Origin: a bacterium
Lineage (GTDB): Bacteria > 4484-113 > JAFGCY01
Assembly (NCBI GenBank): GCA_016932385.1
Contig: JAFGCY010000084.1
Location: forward strand, 1 to 64,000
Reading direction: 5' to 3'
Length of the DNA stretch: 64,000 nucleotides
The position numbers and the translations under genes were made by a program. Positions 1 to 8,667 of this stretch are shown here, piece by piece (the first letter of the stretch is position 1; each line of letters opens with the position of its first letter). The notes below the pieces were generated by a model, which did not search any database, had not been told where the DNA came from, and saw only the letters and a list, made by a program, of their open reading frames with translations.

Positions 1-10
1 CAGTTACGAA

Positions 11-790
11 TTGCCGGACTCCAAGAAGTCGTATGCCGACATTATGCGCGAGGCCGGCGGCGGACGGCGTACGGGGCTGAGAACTAAACCGGTTCCACCG
101 GTGATTAAACAATCCGAGTCCGAAAAGCTGATCGAAGAGCTGCTGGCGACGCTGGGCCGGCTCTGCCGGCTACGGCCTGTGGTTTACAGCGTGCTGGCCA
201 ACCTCGGCTTAGCCGCCGCGTTTGTCGTCCTCGCCTTGGCAATGAACTGGTCGACCGGGCGAATCTTCTGGTTATGGCTTGGCCTGTTTAGCCCCGCGTT
301 TCTCGCGCTGTCGCTGCTCGCGGAGCGGGATTATCAACAATTCCGGCCGAAGCTCGACGCTGCGATCAACGGATCGAGCCTGGCAGACCGGCTGATCATG
401 GGCGCGCATGAACTACCCGACATCCACCAATATATCCGGTTGCCATTCCCATTCATGGTTGTCGGTTTCAAACCGCGCAACCTGACTGAGCTTGCGCGCT
501 TGGTCGCGACCAATCTCGACTGGTATTTAGCAGAACCAAAACCGGTCATCCGGCTCTCCTGGATTTTGAACTACCTGAGTCTGATGGCCATGCTCGCGTA
601 TACAACGTTGGCGTTCTATCAGATCAGTTCCCATCAGAGCCCTGGCGCTATCGTAATGTTTTTGGTCGTCTGCCCTTACTTCTTCGTTGCCATCATGATG
701 TACACGGCCCGCAAGACCTCCTACGGCGCCGCCAAGCTGCTGGCGCAGTTGCGCGAGCGCTTTGTCGATTTCAGCAAAAGGGGACAGTAA
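11..790 (+). CDS. Polytopic membrane protein, unknown family
   Basis: Encodes 259 aa with two hydrophobic hairpins (about residues 58-104 and 184-233) separated by a soluble stretch of about 80 residues. I do not recognise the family. The N-terminus (MPDS, then a YADIMREAGG motif) matches the start of the next gene (MPDS, LADIQRETGG), and the soluble plus second-hairpin part matches both halves of that neighbour, so the two are paralogues. The start is TTG at 11; the shared MPDS opening supports it, although the frame stays open to the window edge. Its TAA overlaps the ATG of the next gene (TAATG), implying translational coupling in one operon. Confidence 0.7.
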   Translation: MPDSKKSYADIMREAGGGRRTGLRTKPVPPVIKQSESEKLIEELLATLGRLCRLRPVVYSVLANLGLAAAFVVLALAMNWSTGRIFWLWLGLFSPAFLALSLLAERDYQQFRPKLDAAINGSSLADRLIMGAHELPDIHQYIRLPFPFMVVGFKPRNLTELARLVATNLDWYLAEPKPVIRLSWILNYLSLMAMLAYTTLAFYQISSHQSPGAIVMFLVVCPYFFVAIMMYTARKTSYGAAKLLAQLRERFVDFSKRGQ

Positions 791-1380
791 TGCCGGATAG
801 TGAAAGCGCGCCGGATCAGCGCCGACAGCCTTCCGAGAAATGGCTGGCCGATATCCAGCGCGAGACCGGCGGCGACGAGTTCCCGACCGGCCCGCCGCGC
901 CTGGTTGGGCCTCGGCCAGCAGCCATCTCCAGCGCTATCGAAGAAGATCCATTGCCGACACTGCGCCGTGTTGCGCAAGAAGAAAATAGCGGCAGCGACA
1001 ATCTACTCCAGTACCTGTTCGGGCAGATTTTCCTGTATTGCTGGCTGTGGTTCAGTGCTTTGCATGGAGCCGAGGGCTTCCCCATCCAGAACATATCGCT
1101 ATCAAGCCTTTGTTTGATCGCCATCCTTGTCGCCTTAGCCATATTTAGCTTCATTCAACTTAAACGCTTCAAGGCGCAGAAGGTTAACCACATAGCGGGG
1201 TATTGCCTAACCATCCTGTTGGATCCAGCTGCCGATCTGCTTGGTTTTTTAAAGCAACTTACGGTCCCGGTCGGCTGGCCCTGGGGAAACCTCCGCAGCG
1301 ATTCAGCGAGAAAGCACGCCTGGTATTGCGCCATTACAACTACTTCATTGACAGGCCGGCGCGATATTACGGGTCGCTAA
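790..1380 (+). CDS. Polytopic membrane protein, 5' part before an apparent -1 frameshift
   Basis: 196 aa in the zero frame. It starts at the ATG that overlaps the upstream stop. The N-terminal motif LADIQRETGG and the first hydrophobic hairpin (about residues 75-120) parallel the upstream paralogue. After residue 167 (PVGWPWGN) similarity to the paralogue stops in this frame and continues in the -1 frame (PPQRFSEKARLVLRHYNYF aligns with PRNLTELARLVATNLDWYL of the upstream gene). The last 29 residues before the TAA at 1378-1380 look like random out-of-frame sequence. A G GGA AAC heptamer lies in the correct phase at 1284-1290. It is either programmed frameshifting, a pseudogene, or a one-base assembly error. 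Confidence 0.65.
   Translation: MPDSESAPDQRRQPSEKWLADIQRETGGDEFPTGPPRLVGPRPAAISSAIEEDPLPTLRRVAQEENSGSDNLLQYLFGQIFLYCWLWFSALHGAEGFPIQNISLSSLCLIAILVALAIFSFIQLKRFKAQKVNHIAGYCLTILLDPAADLLGFLKQLTVPVGWPWGNLRSDSARKHAWYCAITTTSLTGRRDITGR
1284..1290 (+). other. Candidate -1 slippery heptamer G GGA AAC
   Basis: In the zero frame of the 790 ORF the codons read TGG GGA AAC CTC. GGGAAAC therefore fits the X XXY YYZ rule for tandem -1 slippage and leads into the frame of the 3' ORF (next codon CCT at 1290). The lambda tail gene G/GT site (GGGAAAG) differs in one base. I could not make out a convincing downstream stimulatory hairpin. Confidence 0.4.
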
Positions 1381-2303
1381 ACGGAGCGCTTCGAAACTGC
1401 TGGACCCGGTTGATTACAGCTATTATCGTGCTGCTGCTGTATGCCATCGTATTCGGCACGGTCGCGGCGATACTGGCATCGTACTTCAGCGATGAAGTAA
1501 TCCTGGTCGGGGGATTGTTTGTTATTTGCGTCATCATTCTGCTGTTCTCCCATTATCAGGCGAAGTACGACCTGGTCACAAAGTCGGTAGCGGACTTCGC
1601 CTATCGCCGGATGCAACCACCGCCCAATCCTGTCCGTCGGGAAAGCCGTGGCATTGCCGATTTTCGACGGGCGATTCTTGATGAGCTGGGCTTGATCCAG
1701 AGCTACTATGCAGCGGCAATGGGGTTATGTGTTGCTATCTTAATGATCTACATCGCTCAGCTCGGAATGCAGGAATTCAACCCGGGGCTGGCCCTGGCTT
1801 TCGTGGTCGGGACCATCATTGCCTCGCTGTTGCTGATTCATTGGCAGACGACGCTGAAGCAGCAGTATGACCAGCAGATAGCCGCCGCCGGGCTGGTTAT
1901 CAAACTTGTCAGCCAGCCCGAGGAGTTCCTTTCGATCTTCAGGTTTACCCCTTGGCCGTTGTCGCAGATGCTGTTGGGAAATCCCCCGCGCCAAGTTAAA
2001 GGCTATACGCGGCTTTTATTGCGTAACCTGCAATGGTACCTGGAGCCACCGCGCCTTAACCTCGGCCCATCCACGCCATATTTGATCTGCGCACACTTGC
2101 TGATGACGGGTTTGCTGTTATCGGATCTCACCGCGGGATTGGGCGAGACCGCGAGACAGCTGATGTACGTCGGCACTCAGGCGCTCCTGATGGGCGCGCT
2201 GATAGCCGGCGCGGTGCGAGCTTACAAGCGCTTGCTCTTGGCCCGGGAGTTCAGCGAACATGCCAGCGCGCACTTGGCCGGTGAAGATCTGCAGGATTCC
2301 TAA
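1290..2303 (+). CDS. Polytopic membrane protein, 3' part after the -1 frameshift
   Basis: The -1 frame carries about 337 aa from the slip site to TAA 2303. It contains two further hydrophobic hairpins (for example TRLITAIIVLLLYAIVFG and TPYLICAHLLMTGLLLSDL) and a second copy of the soluble module ending in TRLLLRNLQWYLEPPR. The ORF track opens this frame at TTG 1203, but those first residues have no counterpart in the paralogue, so an independent start is unlikely. Joined to the 5' part it would give about 504 aa, twice the length of the upstream paralogue, as expected for a tandem duplication of the unit. Function unknown. Confidence 0.6.
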   Translation, partial: PPQRFSEKARLVLRHYNYFIDRPARYYGSLNGALRNCWTRLITAIIVLLLYAIVFGTVAAILASYFSDEVILVGGLFVICVIILLFSHYQAKYDLVTKSVADFAYRRMQPPPNPVRRESRGIADFRRAILDELGLIQSYYAAAMGLCVAILMIYIAQLGMQEFNPGLALAFVVGTIIASLLLIHWQTTLKQQYDQQIAAAGLVIKLVSQPEEFLSIFRFTPWPLSQMLLGNPPRQVKGYTRLLLRNLQWYLEPPRLNLGPSTPYLICAHLLMTGLLLSDLTAGLGETARQLMYVGTQALLMGALIAGAVRAYKRLLLAREFSEHASAHLAGEDLQDS

Positions 2304-2314
2304 CCGCGCGCGGG

Positions 2315-2320
2315 TACAAT
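2315..2320 (+). promoter_or_regulatory. -10 hexamer TACAAT of tyrS (leaderless arrangement)
   Basis: TACAAT ends 8 nt before the tyrS ATG at 2329 and there is no Shine-Dalgarno between them. Transcription would start at or next to the start codon. Confidence 0.5.
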
Positions 2321-2328
2321 ATCCCGCT

Positions 2329-3852
2329 ATGACGGAATTAGCCACACGCATGAGTATCGACGAGCAGCTCATCTGGCTGTTCGAGGGCACCAGCTTCGCG
2401 GACGAGGCAGAACTGCACCAGCTGGAGCGGCAGTTCAGCGCGGAAGCCGGCATTGTGGCCAGCCTGCACGACAAGGTTTCCGCTGGTCAGGCCGACGAGG
2501 ATGATCAACAGCGATACAAGTCGTCCTGCCGCGAAATCGACCGGCTCCGTCAAGAGATTGATAAGCTCAAGGCAGAGCTGCGTGGACCGGAAGCCGCCGA
2601 AACCGGCCTGCGCGGGCAGATGCGTAAGGAACTGCAACAGAAGCTGGAGCTGAGCGCGAAGCTCAAAGCCAAGGGGTTGTCCGACTGGCCGCTGCGGATC
2701 TACCTCGGTGTCGACCCGACGCGCGAAAGCCTGCACATCGGCCACATGGTGCCCTGCGTGCAGCTGCGCAAGTTCCAGGCACTAGGCCACCAAGTGATCT
2801 TTTTAATCGGCGACTACACCGCGACGATCGGCGACCCGAGTGGACAGTCGAGCGAGCGCGAACAGCTGACCCACGAGCGCGTGCTGGAGCTGGCGAAGTT
2901 CTATACCGCCCAGGCCTTCCGCCTGCTGGATGAGGACAAAACCGAAGTCCGCTACAACGGCGAATGGCTGGCCAAACTGACCTTTGCCCAAACCGCCGAG
3001 CTGGCGGCGCAGTTTTCGCTGAGCCGGATCGCGGCCCGCCAGGACTTCCGCAGCCGTGCCGAGGCCGGCCAGGAAGTAGGGTTGCATGAGTCGTTGTATG
3101 CATTGATGCAGGGCTACGATGCCTTCGCGCTGAACTGCGACGTGCAGGTCGGCGGCTACGACCAGCACCTCAACCTGCTGGCCGGGCGCACGCTGCAGAA
3201 ATACTTCGCCGCCAAGTACGGGCGTGACGGTGAACACCCGTTATATGCGGATTTCCCGGCCACCGGCAAGCGCGTCAAGGGGCCGCACGTCATGCTGACC
3301 TACCCGCTCTTGATGGGCACCGACGGGCGCAAGATGAGCAAAAGCTGGGGGAATACCATCGACGTACTCGATACGCCCGAGGACATGTACGGCAAGGTGA
3401 TGCGGATCAGCGATGAGATGCTGGCGAATTACATCGACGTGGCCATCGAGGCGCGCCAGACTGAGAAGGATCAGTGGAAGGCCAAGGCGCAGGACGACCC
3501 GATGGGCGTCAAGAAGTGGGTGGCGCATCGTCTGACGGAACTCTATCACGGCGCCGAGGCCGCCGCCCAGGCCGCGGAGCAATTCCGCCGCACCGTGCAG
3601 GAGAAGACGTTCAGCGAGGAAGATATCGAGGACGCCAGCGTACCGGACGAGTTCAAGTCCAGTGAAGTACGGCTCGTCGACCTGGTGGTCGCACTCAAGC
3701 TGGCGCCCAGCAAAAAGGAAGCGCGGCGGCTGATGGAACAGGGCGGCGTGAAGCTCAACGACGATCCGGTGACCGATCCGTTCGCGGCGTATACGCATGA
3801 GCCCGGCACGGTCCTGCGCGTCGGCAAACGCAAGGTTGTGAAGCTGATGTAG
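2329..3852 (+). CDS. tyrS: Tyrosyl-tRNA synthetase with N-terminal coiled-coil insertion
   Basis: 507 aa class I aminoacyl-tRNA synthetase that charges tRNA-Tyr in the cytoplasm. Visible: HIGH at 136-139 (ESLHIGHM), GDYTATIGDPSG, KMSKS at about 335-339, and a C-terminal S4 RNA-binding domain (APSKKEARRLMEQGGVKLND). Start chosen at ATG 2329 because TACAAT lies 8 nt upstream and the longer track start (2260) overlaps the previous gene. In ordinary TyrS the LRIxLGxDPT strand begins near residue 35. Here it begins near 122, because about 80 charged, coiled-coil-like residues (about 33-116) follow an otherwise normal first segment. No T-box or other leader is visible. Confidence 0.95.
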   Translation: MTELATRMSIDEQLIWLFEGTSFADEAELHQLERQFSAEAGIVASLHDKVSAGQADEDDQQRYKSSCREIDRLRQEIDKLKAELRGPEAAETGLRGQMRKELQQKLELSAKLKAKGLSDWPLRIYLGVDPTRESLHIGHMVPCVQLRKFQALGHQVIFLIGDYTATIGDPSGQSSEREQLTHERVLELAKFYTAQAFRLLDEDKTEVRYNGEWLAKLTFAQTAELAAQFSLSRIAARQDFRSRAEAGQEVGLHESLYALMQGYDAFALNCDVQVGGYDQHLNLLAGRTLQKYFAAKYGRDGEHPLYADFPATGKRVKGPHVMLTYPLLMGTDGRKMSKSWGNTIDVLDTPEDMYGKVMRISDEMLANYIDVAIEARQTEKDQWKAKAQDDPMGVKKWVAHRLTELYHGAEAAAQAAEQFRRTVQEKTFSEEDIEDASVPDEFKSSEVRLVDLVVALKLAPSKKEARRLMEQGGVKLNDDPVTDPFAAYTHEPGTVLRVGKRKVVKLM

Positions 3853-3872
3853 GGGCTGATCTAAGACACGTG

Positions 3873-3905
3873 TAGGGGCGTCCCGCCGACGGCGGGACGC
3901 TCCTA
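3873..3905. terminator. Long hairpin between convergent tyrS and clp genes
   Basis: TAGGGGCGTCCCGCC / GGCGGGACGCTCCTA is a 15-bp stem with one G-T wobble and a GAC loop, 20 bp after the tyrS stop. It has no T-tract, so it could act as a bidirectional terminator or be half of a dispersed palindromic repeat. Confidence 0.5.
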
Positions 3906-3910
3906 GGCTG

Positions 3911-3966
3911 GTAGCGCAAACGTCCCTGCTTGCGTCATGAATCGCGAGCACGGGGGCTCGCGCTAC
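3911..3966. repeat. Compound palindromic element (REP/BIME-like candidate)
   Basis: An outer inverted repeat GTAGCGC (3911-3917) / GCGCTAC (3960-3966) encloses two small hairpins: CGCAA/TTGCG (3915-3934) and CGCGAGC/GCTCGCG (3943-3962). The right arm contains the TAG stop of the clp gene. The nested symmetry suggests a small dispersed repeat, but I found no second copy in this window. Confidence 0.45.
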
Positions 3967-6392
3967 ATGGTCGTAAACACAATCCCACCGTCGGCGTCGG
4001 CATCCACCACCACCGTCGTACCGTCGGCGAACTCGCCGGCGATCACGCGCCCAGCCAGCGGGTTGATCACGTCGGTCATAATCGCGCGCCGCATCGGCCG
4101 CGCCCCGAAGGCGGCGTCGTAGCCGTGCTCGGCCAGCACATCGTAAGCCGCGTCGGTTACCTGAAGCGTGATGCCCTGGGCCATCAGCCGCTCGGCCGGC
4201 GCCCGCATCTGGAGCCGGGCGATCTGCTTGACCTGCTCGTGTGTCAGGGTATGGAACACCACGATGTCGTCGATGCGGTTCAAAAACTCCGGCTTGAAGT
4301 GGTCCTTCAGGCGCCGCAGCACCAGCTCGCGCAGCTCGCCGTAACCCGCCTCGATCGCCGCCTCGTCCTTGTCCGCGGTGAACTGGGCGATCTCGTGCGC
4401 CGCGACGTTGCTGGTCATCACCACGAGCGTGTTGGCGAAGTCGACGGTCACGCCCTTGCTGTCGGTCAGCCGCCCGTCGTCCAAGAGCTGCAACAGCACG
4501 TTGAGCACGTCAGGATGCGCCTTCTCGAGCTCGTCGAGCAGCACGATGCTGTAGGGCTTTCGGCGCACGGCCTCGGTCAGCTGGCCGCCCTCCTCGTAGC
4601 CGACGTAGCCCGGCGGGCTGCCGATCAGCCGCGTCACGGAGAACTTCTCGGTGTACTCGCCCATGTCGATGCGCACGATCGACTCACGGCTGCCGAACAG
4701 CTCGCCCGCCAGCACCTTGACCATCTCGGTCTTGCCGACGCCGGTCGGCCCGCAGAACATGAAGCTGCCGATCGGCCGCCCCGGTTCGGACAGCCCGGCC
4801 TTGTTGCGGCGCACCGTCTCGCTGACCGCCGATACCGCCTGGTCCTGGCCGATCAGCTGCCGGTGCAGCACGTCCTCCAGCCGCAGATATTTCTGTTTCT
4901 CGTCGGCGCCGAGTTGCTCGACCGGCACACCGCTCCAGTTGCTGACGATCGCCGCGACATCCGCCGCGGTCACCTCGGCAGACCGCTCGCTCTCGCCCAG
5001 GCGTTCGCGCTCGGCGGCGACCTGCTTGGTGAGTGCCAACACGTGCTGTTTGCACTGGGCGGCGCGCTCATAGTCGCCGGCGGTGTGGCTCTCCTGCTCG
5101 TCCTGATTGGCGCGCTTGAGTTCGTCCTCCAAGCGCCTGAGTTCGCCGACCTGGCCCATGTTCTCGATGCGCACGCGGCTGGCCGCCTCGTCGATCACGT
5201 CGATCGCCTTGTCCGGCAGGAAGCGGCCGCTGATGTAGCGCACCGAGAGATCCACCGCGGCGTCGAGCGCTTCGTCGGTGATCGCGATGCCGTGGTGCTC
5301 CTCGTAACGCCCGCGCAACCCGCGCAGGATCGCCTTGGCCTCGTCGGGCGTCGGCTCGTCGACGATCACGGGCTGGAAGCGCCGCTCCAGCGCGGCATCC
5401 TTCTCGATGTACTTGCGGTATTCCTTGAGCGTCGTCGCGCCGATGCACTGCAACACGCCGCGCGCCAGGGCGGGCTTTAGCATGTTGGAGGCGTCGAGGC
5501 TGCCCTCGGCCGCCCCCGCGCCGACGACGGTATGCAACTCGTCGATGAACAGGATCACGCCGCGCCGGGCGGCCTTGACCTCGTCCAGGACGGCCTTCAA
5601 CCGCTCCTCGAACTCGCCGCGGAACTTGCTGCCCGCCACCAGCGCGCCCATGTCTAGCGTCAGCACGCGCTTGTCGCGGATCACCTCGGGCACCGCCCCC
5701 TCGGCGATCTTCAGCGCCAGCCCTTCGGCAATAGCCGTCTTGCCCACGCCGGGCTCGCCGATCAGCACCGGGTTGTTCTTGGAGCGCCGGGACAGGATCT
5801 GCACGGTGCGCTCGATCTCCTGGTCGCGGCCGATGATCGGGTCGATCCGGCCCTGGCGGGCGCGCTCGGTCAGGTCGATCGTGAAGCGCTCCAGCGCCTG
5901 GTATTGCTCCTCGCCGCTCTCGGAGTCGAGGGTGTGCGTGCCGCGTAGTTCCTTCAGCGCGGCGTAGACCGCCTCGTGGGTCAGGTTGAACTCCGCCAAG
6001 AGCGCCGCGGTGCGCCCGCGCTTGAGCGCGATCAGCGCCAGCAGGATGTGCTCGGTGCCGATGAACTTGTCGCCCATCTGCTCCATCTCGTCCTCGGCCT
6101 GCGACAGCACGTCGTGGGCGTCGGGCGTCAGGTAGATCTGCTGAGAGCCCCCGCCGGCCGTGTCGTCGAGTTGCTGGCCGCGCTGCACCAGCTGCCTGAT
6201 CCGCGCGCGGGCATCGTCGGCATTGCCGCCGGCGTGTTCGATGATACCGCCGACTAGGCTGCCCTCGACGAAGGTGATGCCGTAAAGCAAATGCTCGCAG
6301 TCGAGCTGTGTCTGGTGCAGTTTCGCCAATGCGCCCTGCGCCGTCTCCAGCGCCTCGCGCGCCTTTTGTGTAAACCTGTCGAACTTGATCAT
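3963..6392 (-). CDS. Clp/Hsp100 AAA+ disaggregase (ClpB/ClpC type)
   Basis: 809 aa. N-terminal Clp-N repeats (residues 1-150); first AAA+ with Walker A GEPGVGKT (about 212-219) and Walker B ILFIDE; a short ClpC-like middle domain (about 415-470, not the long ClpB propeller); second AAA+ with Walker A GPTGVGKT (about 548-555), Walker B VLLDE and the ClpB-C domain. Between the second Walker B region and [10 protein letters not shown] see no [LIV]-G-[FL] tripeptide, the ClpP-docking loop of ClpC/ClpA, so it probably works without ClpP. ATP-dependent unfolding or disaggregation in the cytoplasm is inferred from the family. Ends in the palindromic element shared with the convergent tyrS. Confidence 0.9.
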   Translation of the reverse strand: MIKFDRFTQKAREALETAQGALAKLHQTQLDCEHLLYGITFVEGSLVGGIIEHAGGNADDARARIRQLVQRGQQLDDTAGGGSQQIYLTPDAHDVLSQAEDEMEQMGDKFIGTEHILLALIALKRGRTAALLAEFNLTHEAVYAALKELRGTHTLDSESGEEQYQALERFTIDLTERARQGRIDPIIGRDQEIERTVQILSRRSKNNPVLIGEPGVGKTAIAEGLALKIAEGAVPEVIRDKRVLTLDMGALVAGSKFRGEFEERLKAVLDEVKAARRGVILFIDELHTVVGAGAAEGSLDASNMLKPALARGVLQCIGATTLKEYRKYIEKDAALERRFQPVIVDEPTPDEAKAILRGLRGRYEEHHGIAITDEALDAAVDLSVRYISGRFLPDKAIDVIDEAASRVRIENMGQVGELRRLEDELKRANQDEQESHTAGDYERAAQCKQHVLALTKQVAAERERLGESERSAEVTAADVAAIVSNWSGVPVEQLGADEKQKYLRLEDVLHRQLIGQDQAVSAVSETVRRNKAGLSEPGRPIGSFMFCGPTGVGKTEMVKVLAGELFGSRESIVRIDMGEYTEKFSVTRLIGSPPGYVGYEEGGQLTEAVRRKPYSIVLLDELEKAHPDVLNVLLQLLDDGRLTDSKGVTVDFANTLVVMTSNVAAHEIAQFTADKDEAAIEAGYGELRELVLRRLKDHFKPEFLNRIDDIVVFHTLTHEQVKQIARLQMRAPAERLMAQGITLQVTDAAYDVLAEHGYDAAFGARPMRRAIMTDVINPLAGRVIAGEFADGTTVVVDADADGGIVFTTM

Positions 6393-6610
6393 TCCCTGTT
6401 ACCTTTAGTACAAACCACAGGCCGCAGCCTGTTGTCACTATATATTACCTGCGTTTTAGCTGAAAATCAACATATCTTAGTGATATAGGCTAAGATAATA
6501 TGCCTCATATAAAGTCATATTCGACAAATTACCCAAGGCTAAGTGTCTTTGAACATGCCGAGCCTCAAGCTGGATTACTGCCGTAAAGAGCCTAGGAAAG
6601 GGAAGTACAT

Positions 6611-6754
6611 ATGAACTGGTTAGCTAAGCTGCTGATCGCGACCGGCATTGTAGGATTGCTAGCAGCCTGCTGCTGCTTCGGCGGGTTACATGATACGGAA
6701 GTGGAAATGGGTCCAATGGGCATTCATAACGAAGGGAACGGAGGGGACGTCTGA
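6611..6754 (+). CDS. Small lipoprotein, 47 aa
   Basis: Too short for the ORF track. ATG 6611 is preceded by a purine-rich ribosome-binding stretch (AAAGGGAAG). The product has a Lys-containing n-region, a hydrophobic core and a lipobox LAAC at residues 17-20, followed by two more Cys (ACCCF), then a polar Gly/Asn-rich tail with GPMGIHNEGNG. It reads like an entericidin-sized membrane-anchored lipoprotein, but I recognise no family. It stands alone between the divergent clp gene and the convergent hydrolase gene. Confidence 0.6.
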   Translation: MNWLAKLLIATGIVGLLAACCCFGGLHDTEVEMGPMGIHNEGNGGDV

Positions 6755-6844
6755 GATATCGTGTGGCCTGCGCCCTCGCTTCACATCCTGAATGGCATCC
6801 CTGCGCAACTTGCGTCCGTTCCTGCGGTTGTTACCGTCCCACTT

Positions 6845-8500
6845 TCACCACTCCTCCACTTGCTCCACCACGGGCAGGATCAACGCGGACGGGTACTGTG
6901 GCCCGCAGTGCAGCGTCACGTTCTGCTGCTTGAACCGGCAGTGGTCGGTCCAGACCTCGCCGGTGCCGGGATTCAGGTCCCAGCGCGGAAAATTGCTGCC
7001 GCAAACGCTGATCCGGATCTGGTGCTCTTTGTTGAAGATGATACTCGTCGACCACAGGTCGACCTCGACTTCATAGATCGCGCCGGGGATCATCGGCACC
7101 GCGCGCTCCATCCCGTCGCGCTTGGACAGGCGCAGGATCCCGTCGGCAATCAGCATCGAGCGGCCGTCCGGATAGACGTCGCAGAACCGTACCGCCACGT
7201 CGGCATTGGGGGTATCGGCGCTGACCCAGAAGCGGCAGATCAGCCGGCCGGTGACCTCCAGTGGTTCTTCAAGTACTGCACTGGAGAACACCAGTACGTC
7301 GTCGCGCACCTCCAGCCAGCGCTGGTCGTACATGCCGGCATCGAGCACCAGGTTGCGCCCGCCCCTGGTCGGCACGGGATCCTCCGGATCGCAGAGGTAA
7401 GTAATCTCGGCGGCTTCGGCGGGAGGCTCAGCCTGGAGCGTACCGTCGGCGTGCAGATAGTACGGCGTCTCCGTGGCCGGTACCGGCCAGTCGTCGACGA
7501 AGCGCCAGCGGTTGCCCGGCGCCAGCGGCGCATACAGGTCGCCGATCGTGTAGTACATCACGTGCGGAGTGTCGCCGATACCATTGTCGATGTCTTTCAG
7601 CCAGTAGTCGAACCACAGGTCGAAGGGGTTCCCCGGCGCGTTTTCGGCGTTCTTCGGAAACTCCACTTCGCCGACGAAGACGTCTCCGGTCGAGTGCGTC
7701 CAGGGTCCCATCACCAGCCACTGCCGGCCGCGGGCGCCCTCGCCGCCCATGTGCTGGCGCAACACGTAACTGTCGAGCGTGCCCTGGCAGAAAGTATCGA
7801 ACCAGCCGCCGATATGCACCGCCGGCGTGTTGATGTCCTCGATGCGTTCGGCGATGTTGAACTGCCGCCAGAAGTCGTCGTAGTCCGGGTGCTCCTGGTA
7901 GAGCCTGAGCGCTTCGGGATCAAAGCCCGTATTGGTCAGCCAACCTTCGACCTGCGACTTGCGCTGGGCGCCGCCCTGGTAAGCCGCCTGGTGGTAAAGC
8001 GACGAAACCGCCACGCCGATATGCTGCGCCACCAGTCCCGGCGGTTCGGTCGGCGCCATCAGGTTCTGCGTAATGCCCAGCGCGGAGCCGCCGACGGTAC
8101 CGATCCGGCCGTTGCACCAGGGCTGGCTGTTGATCCAGGCGATCGTGTCGTAACCGTCCTGCTCCGCTCCCCAGCCGCAGGCGATGAACGGCAGGTTCGC
8201 GCCCTCACTGGCGTGGCGGCCGCGCATGTCCTGCGCGGCGAGCACATAGCCGTTGCCGGTGGCAATCGCGCCGTAAGCGGCGGCGCCATCCTTGTTATAG
8301 GGCGTGCGCATCAGGATCACCGGCCAGGGGCCGTCACCTTCAGGGAAATACAAGTCTGTCGCCAGGCTGACACCGTCCCGCATCGCAATCATCTTCAGCA
8401 CCGGCGTGCCAACCACAATCGTGTCGTCGGCGCAAGCAATCGCCGCCATCAGCGCCGTGAAGATCAACACCAACGCAGCGCGTGTCAGTCTTTCCGCCAT
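6845..8500 (-). CDS. Exported CocE/NonD-family hydrolase (X-Pro peptidase S15 type)
   Basis: 551 aa. After a signal peptide (ending near ACADD) comes the S15 alpha/beta-hydrolase fold: DLYFPEG.GPWPVILMRTPY, RGRHASEG, then GGSALG with the presumed nucleophile Ser. Family members have GxSYxG, so Ala replaces Tyr here. The C-terminal half is the PepX-C jelly roll (GRLICRFWVSADTPNADVAVRFCDV). Start: GAGGAG lies 5 nt before ATG 8500, which favours this codon over GTG 8506 used in the track. Likely an exported esterase, amidase or dipeptidase; substrate not deducible. Convergent with the small lipoprotein gene. Confidence 0.85.
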   Translation of the reverse strand: MAERLTRAALVLIFTALMAAIACADDTIVVGTPVLKMIAMRDGVSLATDLYFPEGDGPWPVILMRTPYNKDGAAAYGAIATGNGYVLAAQDMRGRHASEGANLPFIACGWGAEQDGYDTIAWINSQPWCNGRIGTVGGSALGITQNLMAPTEPPGLVAQHIGVAVSSLYHQAAYQGGAQRKSQVEGWLTNTGFDPEALRLYQEHPDYDDFWRQFNIAERIEDINTPAVHIGGWFDTFCQGTLDSYVLRQHMGGEGARGRQWLVMGPWTHSTGDVFVGEVEFPKNAENAPGNPFDLWFDYWLKDIDNGIGDTPHVMYYTIGDLYAPLAPGNRWRFVDDWPVPATETPYYLHADGTLQAEPPAEAAEITYLCDPEDPVPTRGGRNLVLDAGMYDQRWLEVRDDVLVFSSAVLEEPLEVTGRLICRFWVSADTPNADVAVRFCDVYPDGRSMLIADGILRLSKRDGMERAVPMIPGAIYEVEVDLWSTSIIFNKEHQIRISVCGSNFPRWDLNPGTGEVWTDHCRFKQQNVTLHCGPQYPSALILPVVEQVEEW

Positions 8501-8654
8501 GTCCACTCCTCGTCACTCACGGGCAGTATCAGCATGATTAGTCCCCGCGGGAAAATCATATCGCAATGCCGTTGCCAGTCCTAATTAAATTCCGGTCAAT
8601 ACCACGCCCATCAACACTAAAGACCATCGAATCAGCAGCCAGGCTGAACAGGCG

Positions 8655-8660
8655 TATAAT
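8655..8660 (+). promoter_or_regulatory. -10 hexamer TATAAT, leaderless arrangement
   Basis: TATAAT ends 7 nt before ATG 8668 of the tetraheme lipoprotein gene; no Shine-Dalgarno in between. Confidence 0.5.
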
Positions 8661-8667
8661 CTGGGTG

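Noticed and set aside
3930-5480. 516-aa plus-strand ORF opposite the clp gene
   Set aside because: Antisense shadow of a well-conserved Clp ATPase in GC-rich DNA; the His/Leu/Arg-rich translation has no recognisable motif.
6761-8584. 607-aa plus-strand ORF opposite the CocE-like hydrolase
   Set aside because: Antisense shadow; the minus-strand protein has signal peptide, family motifs and a Shine-Dalgarno.
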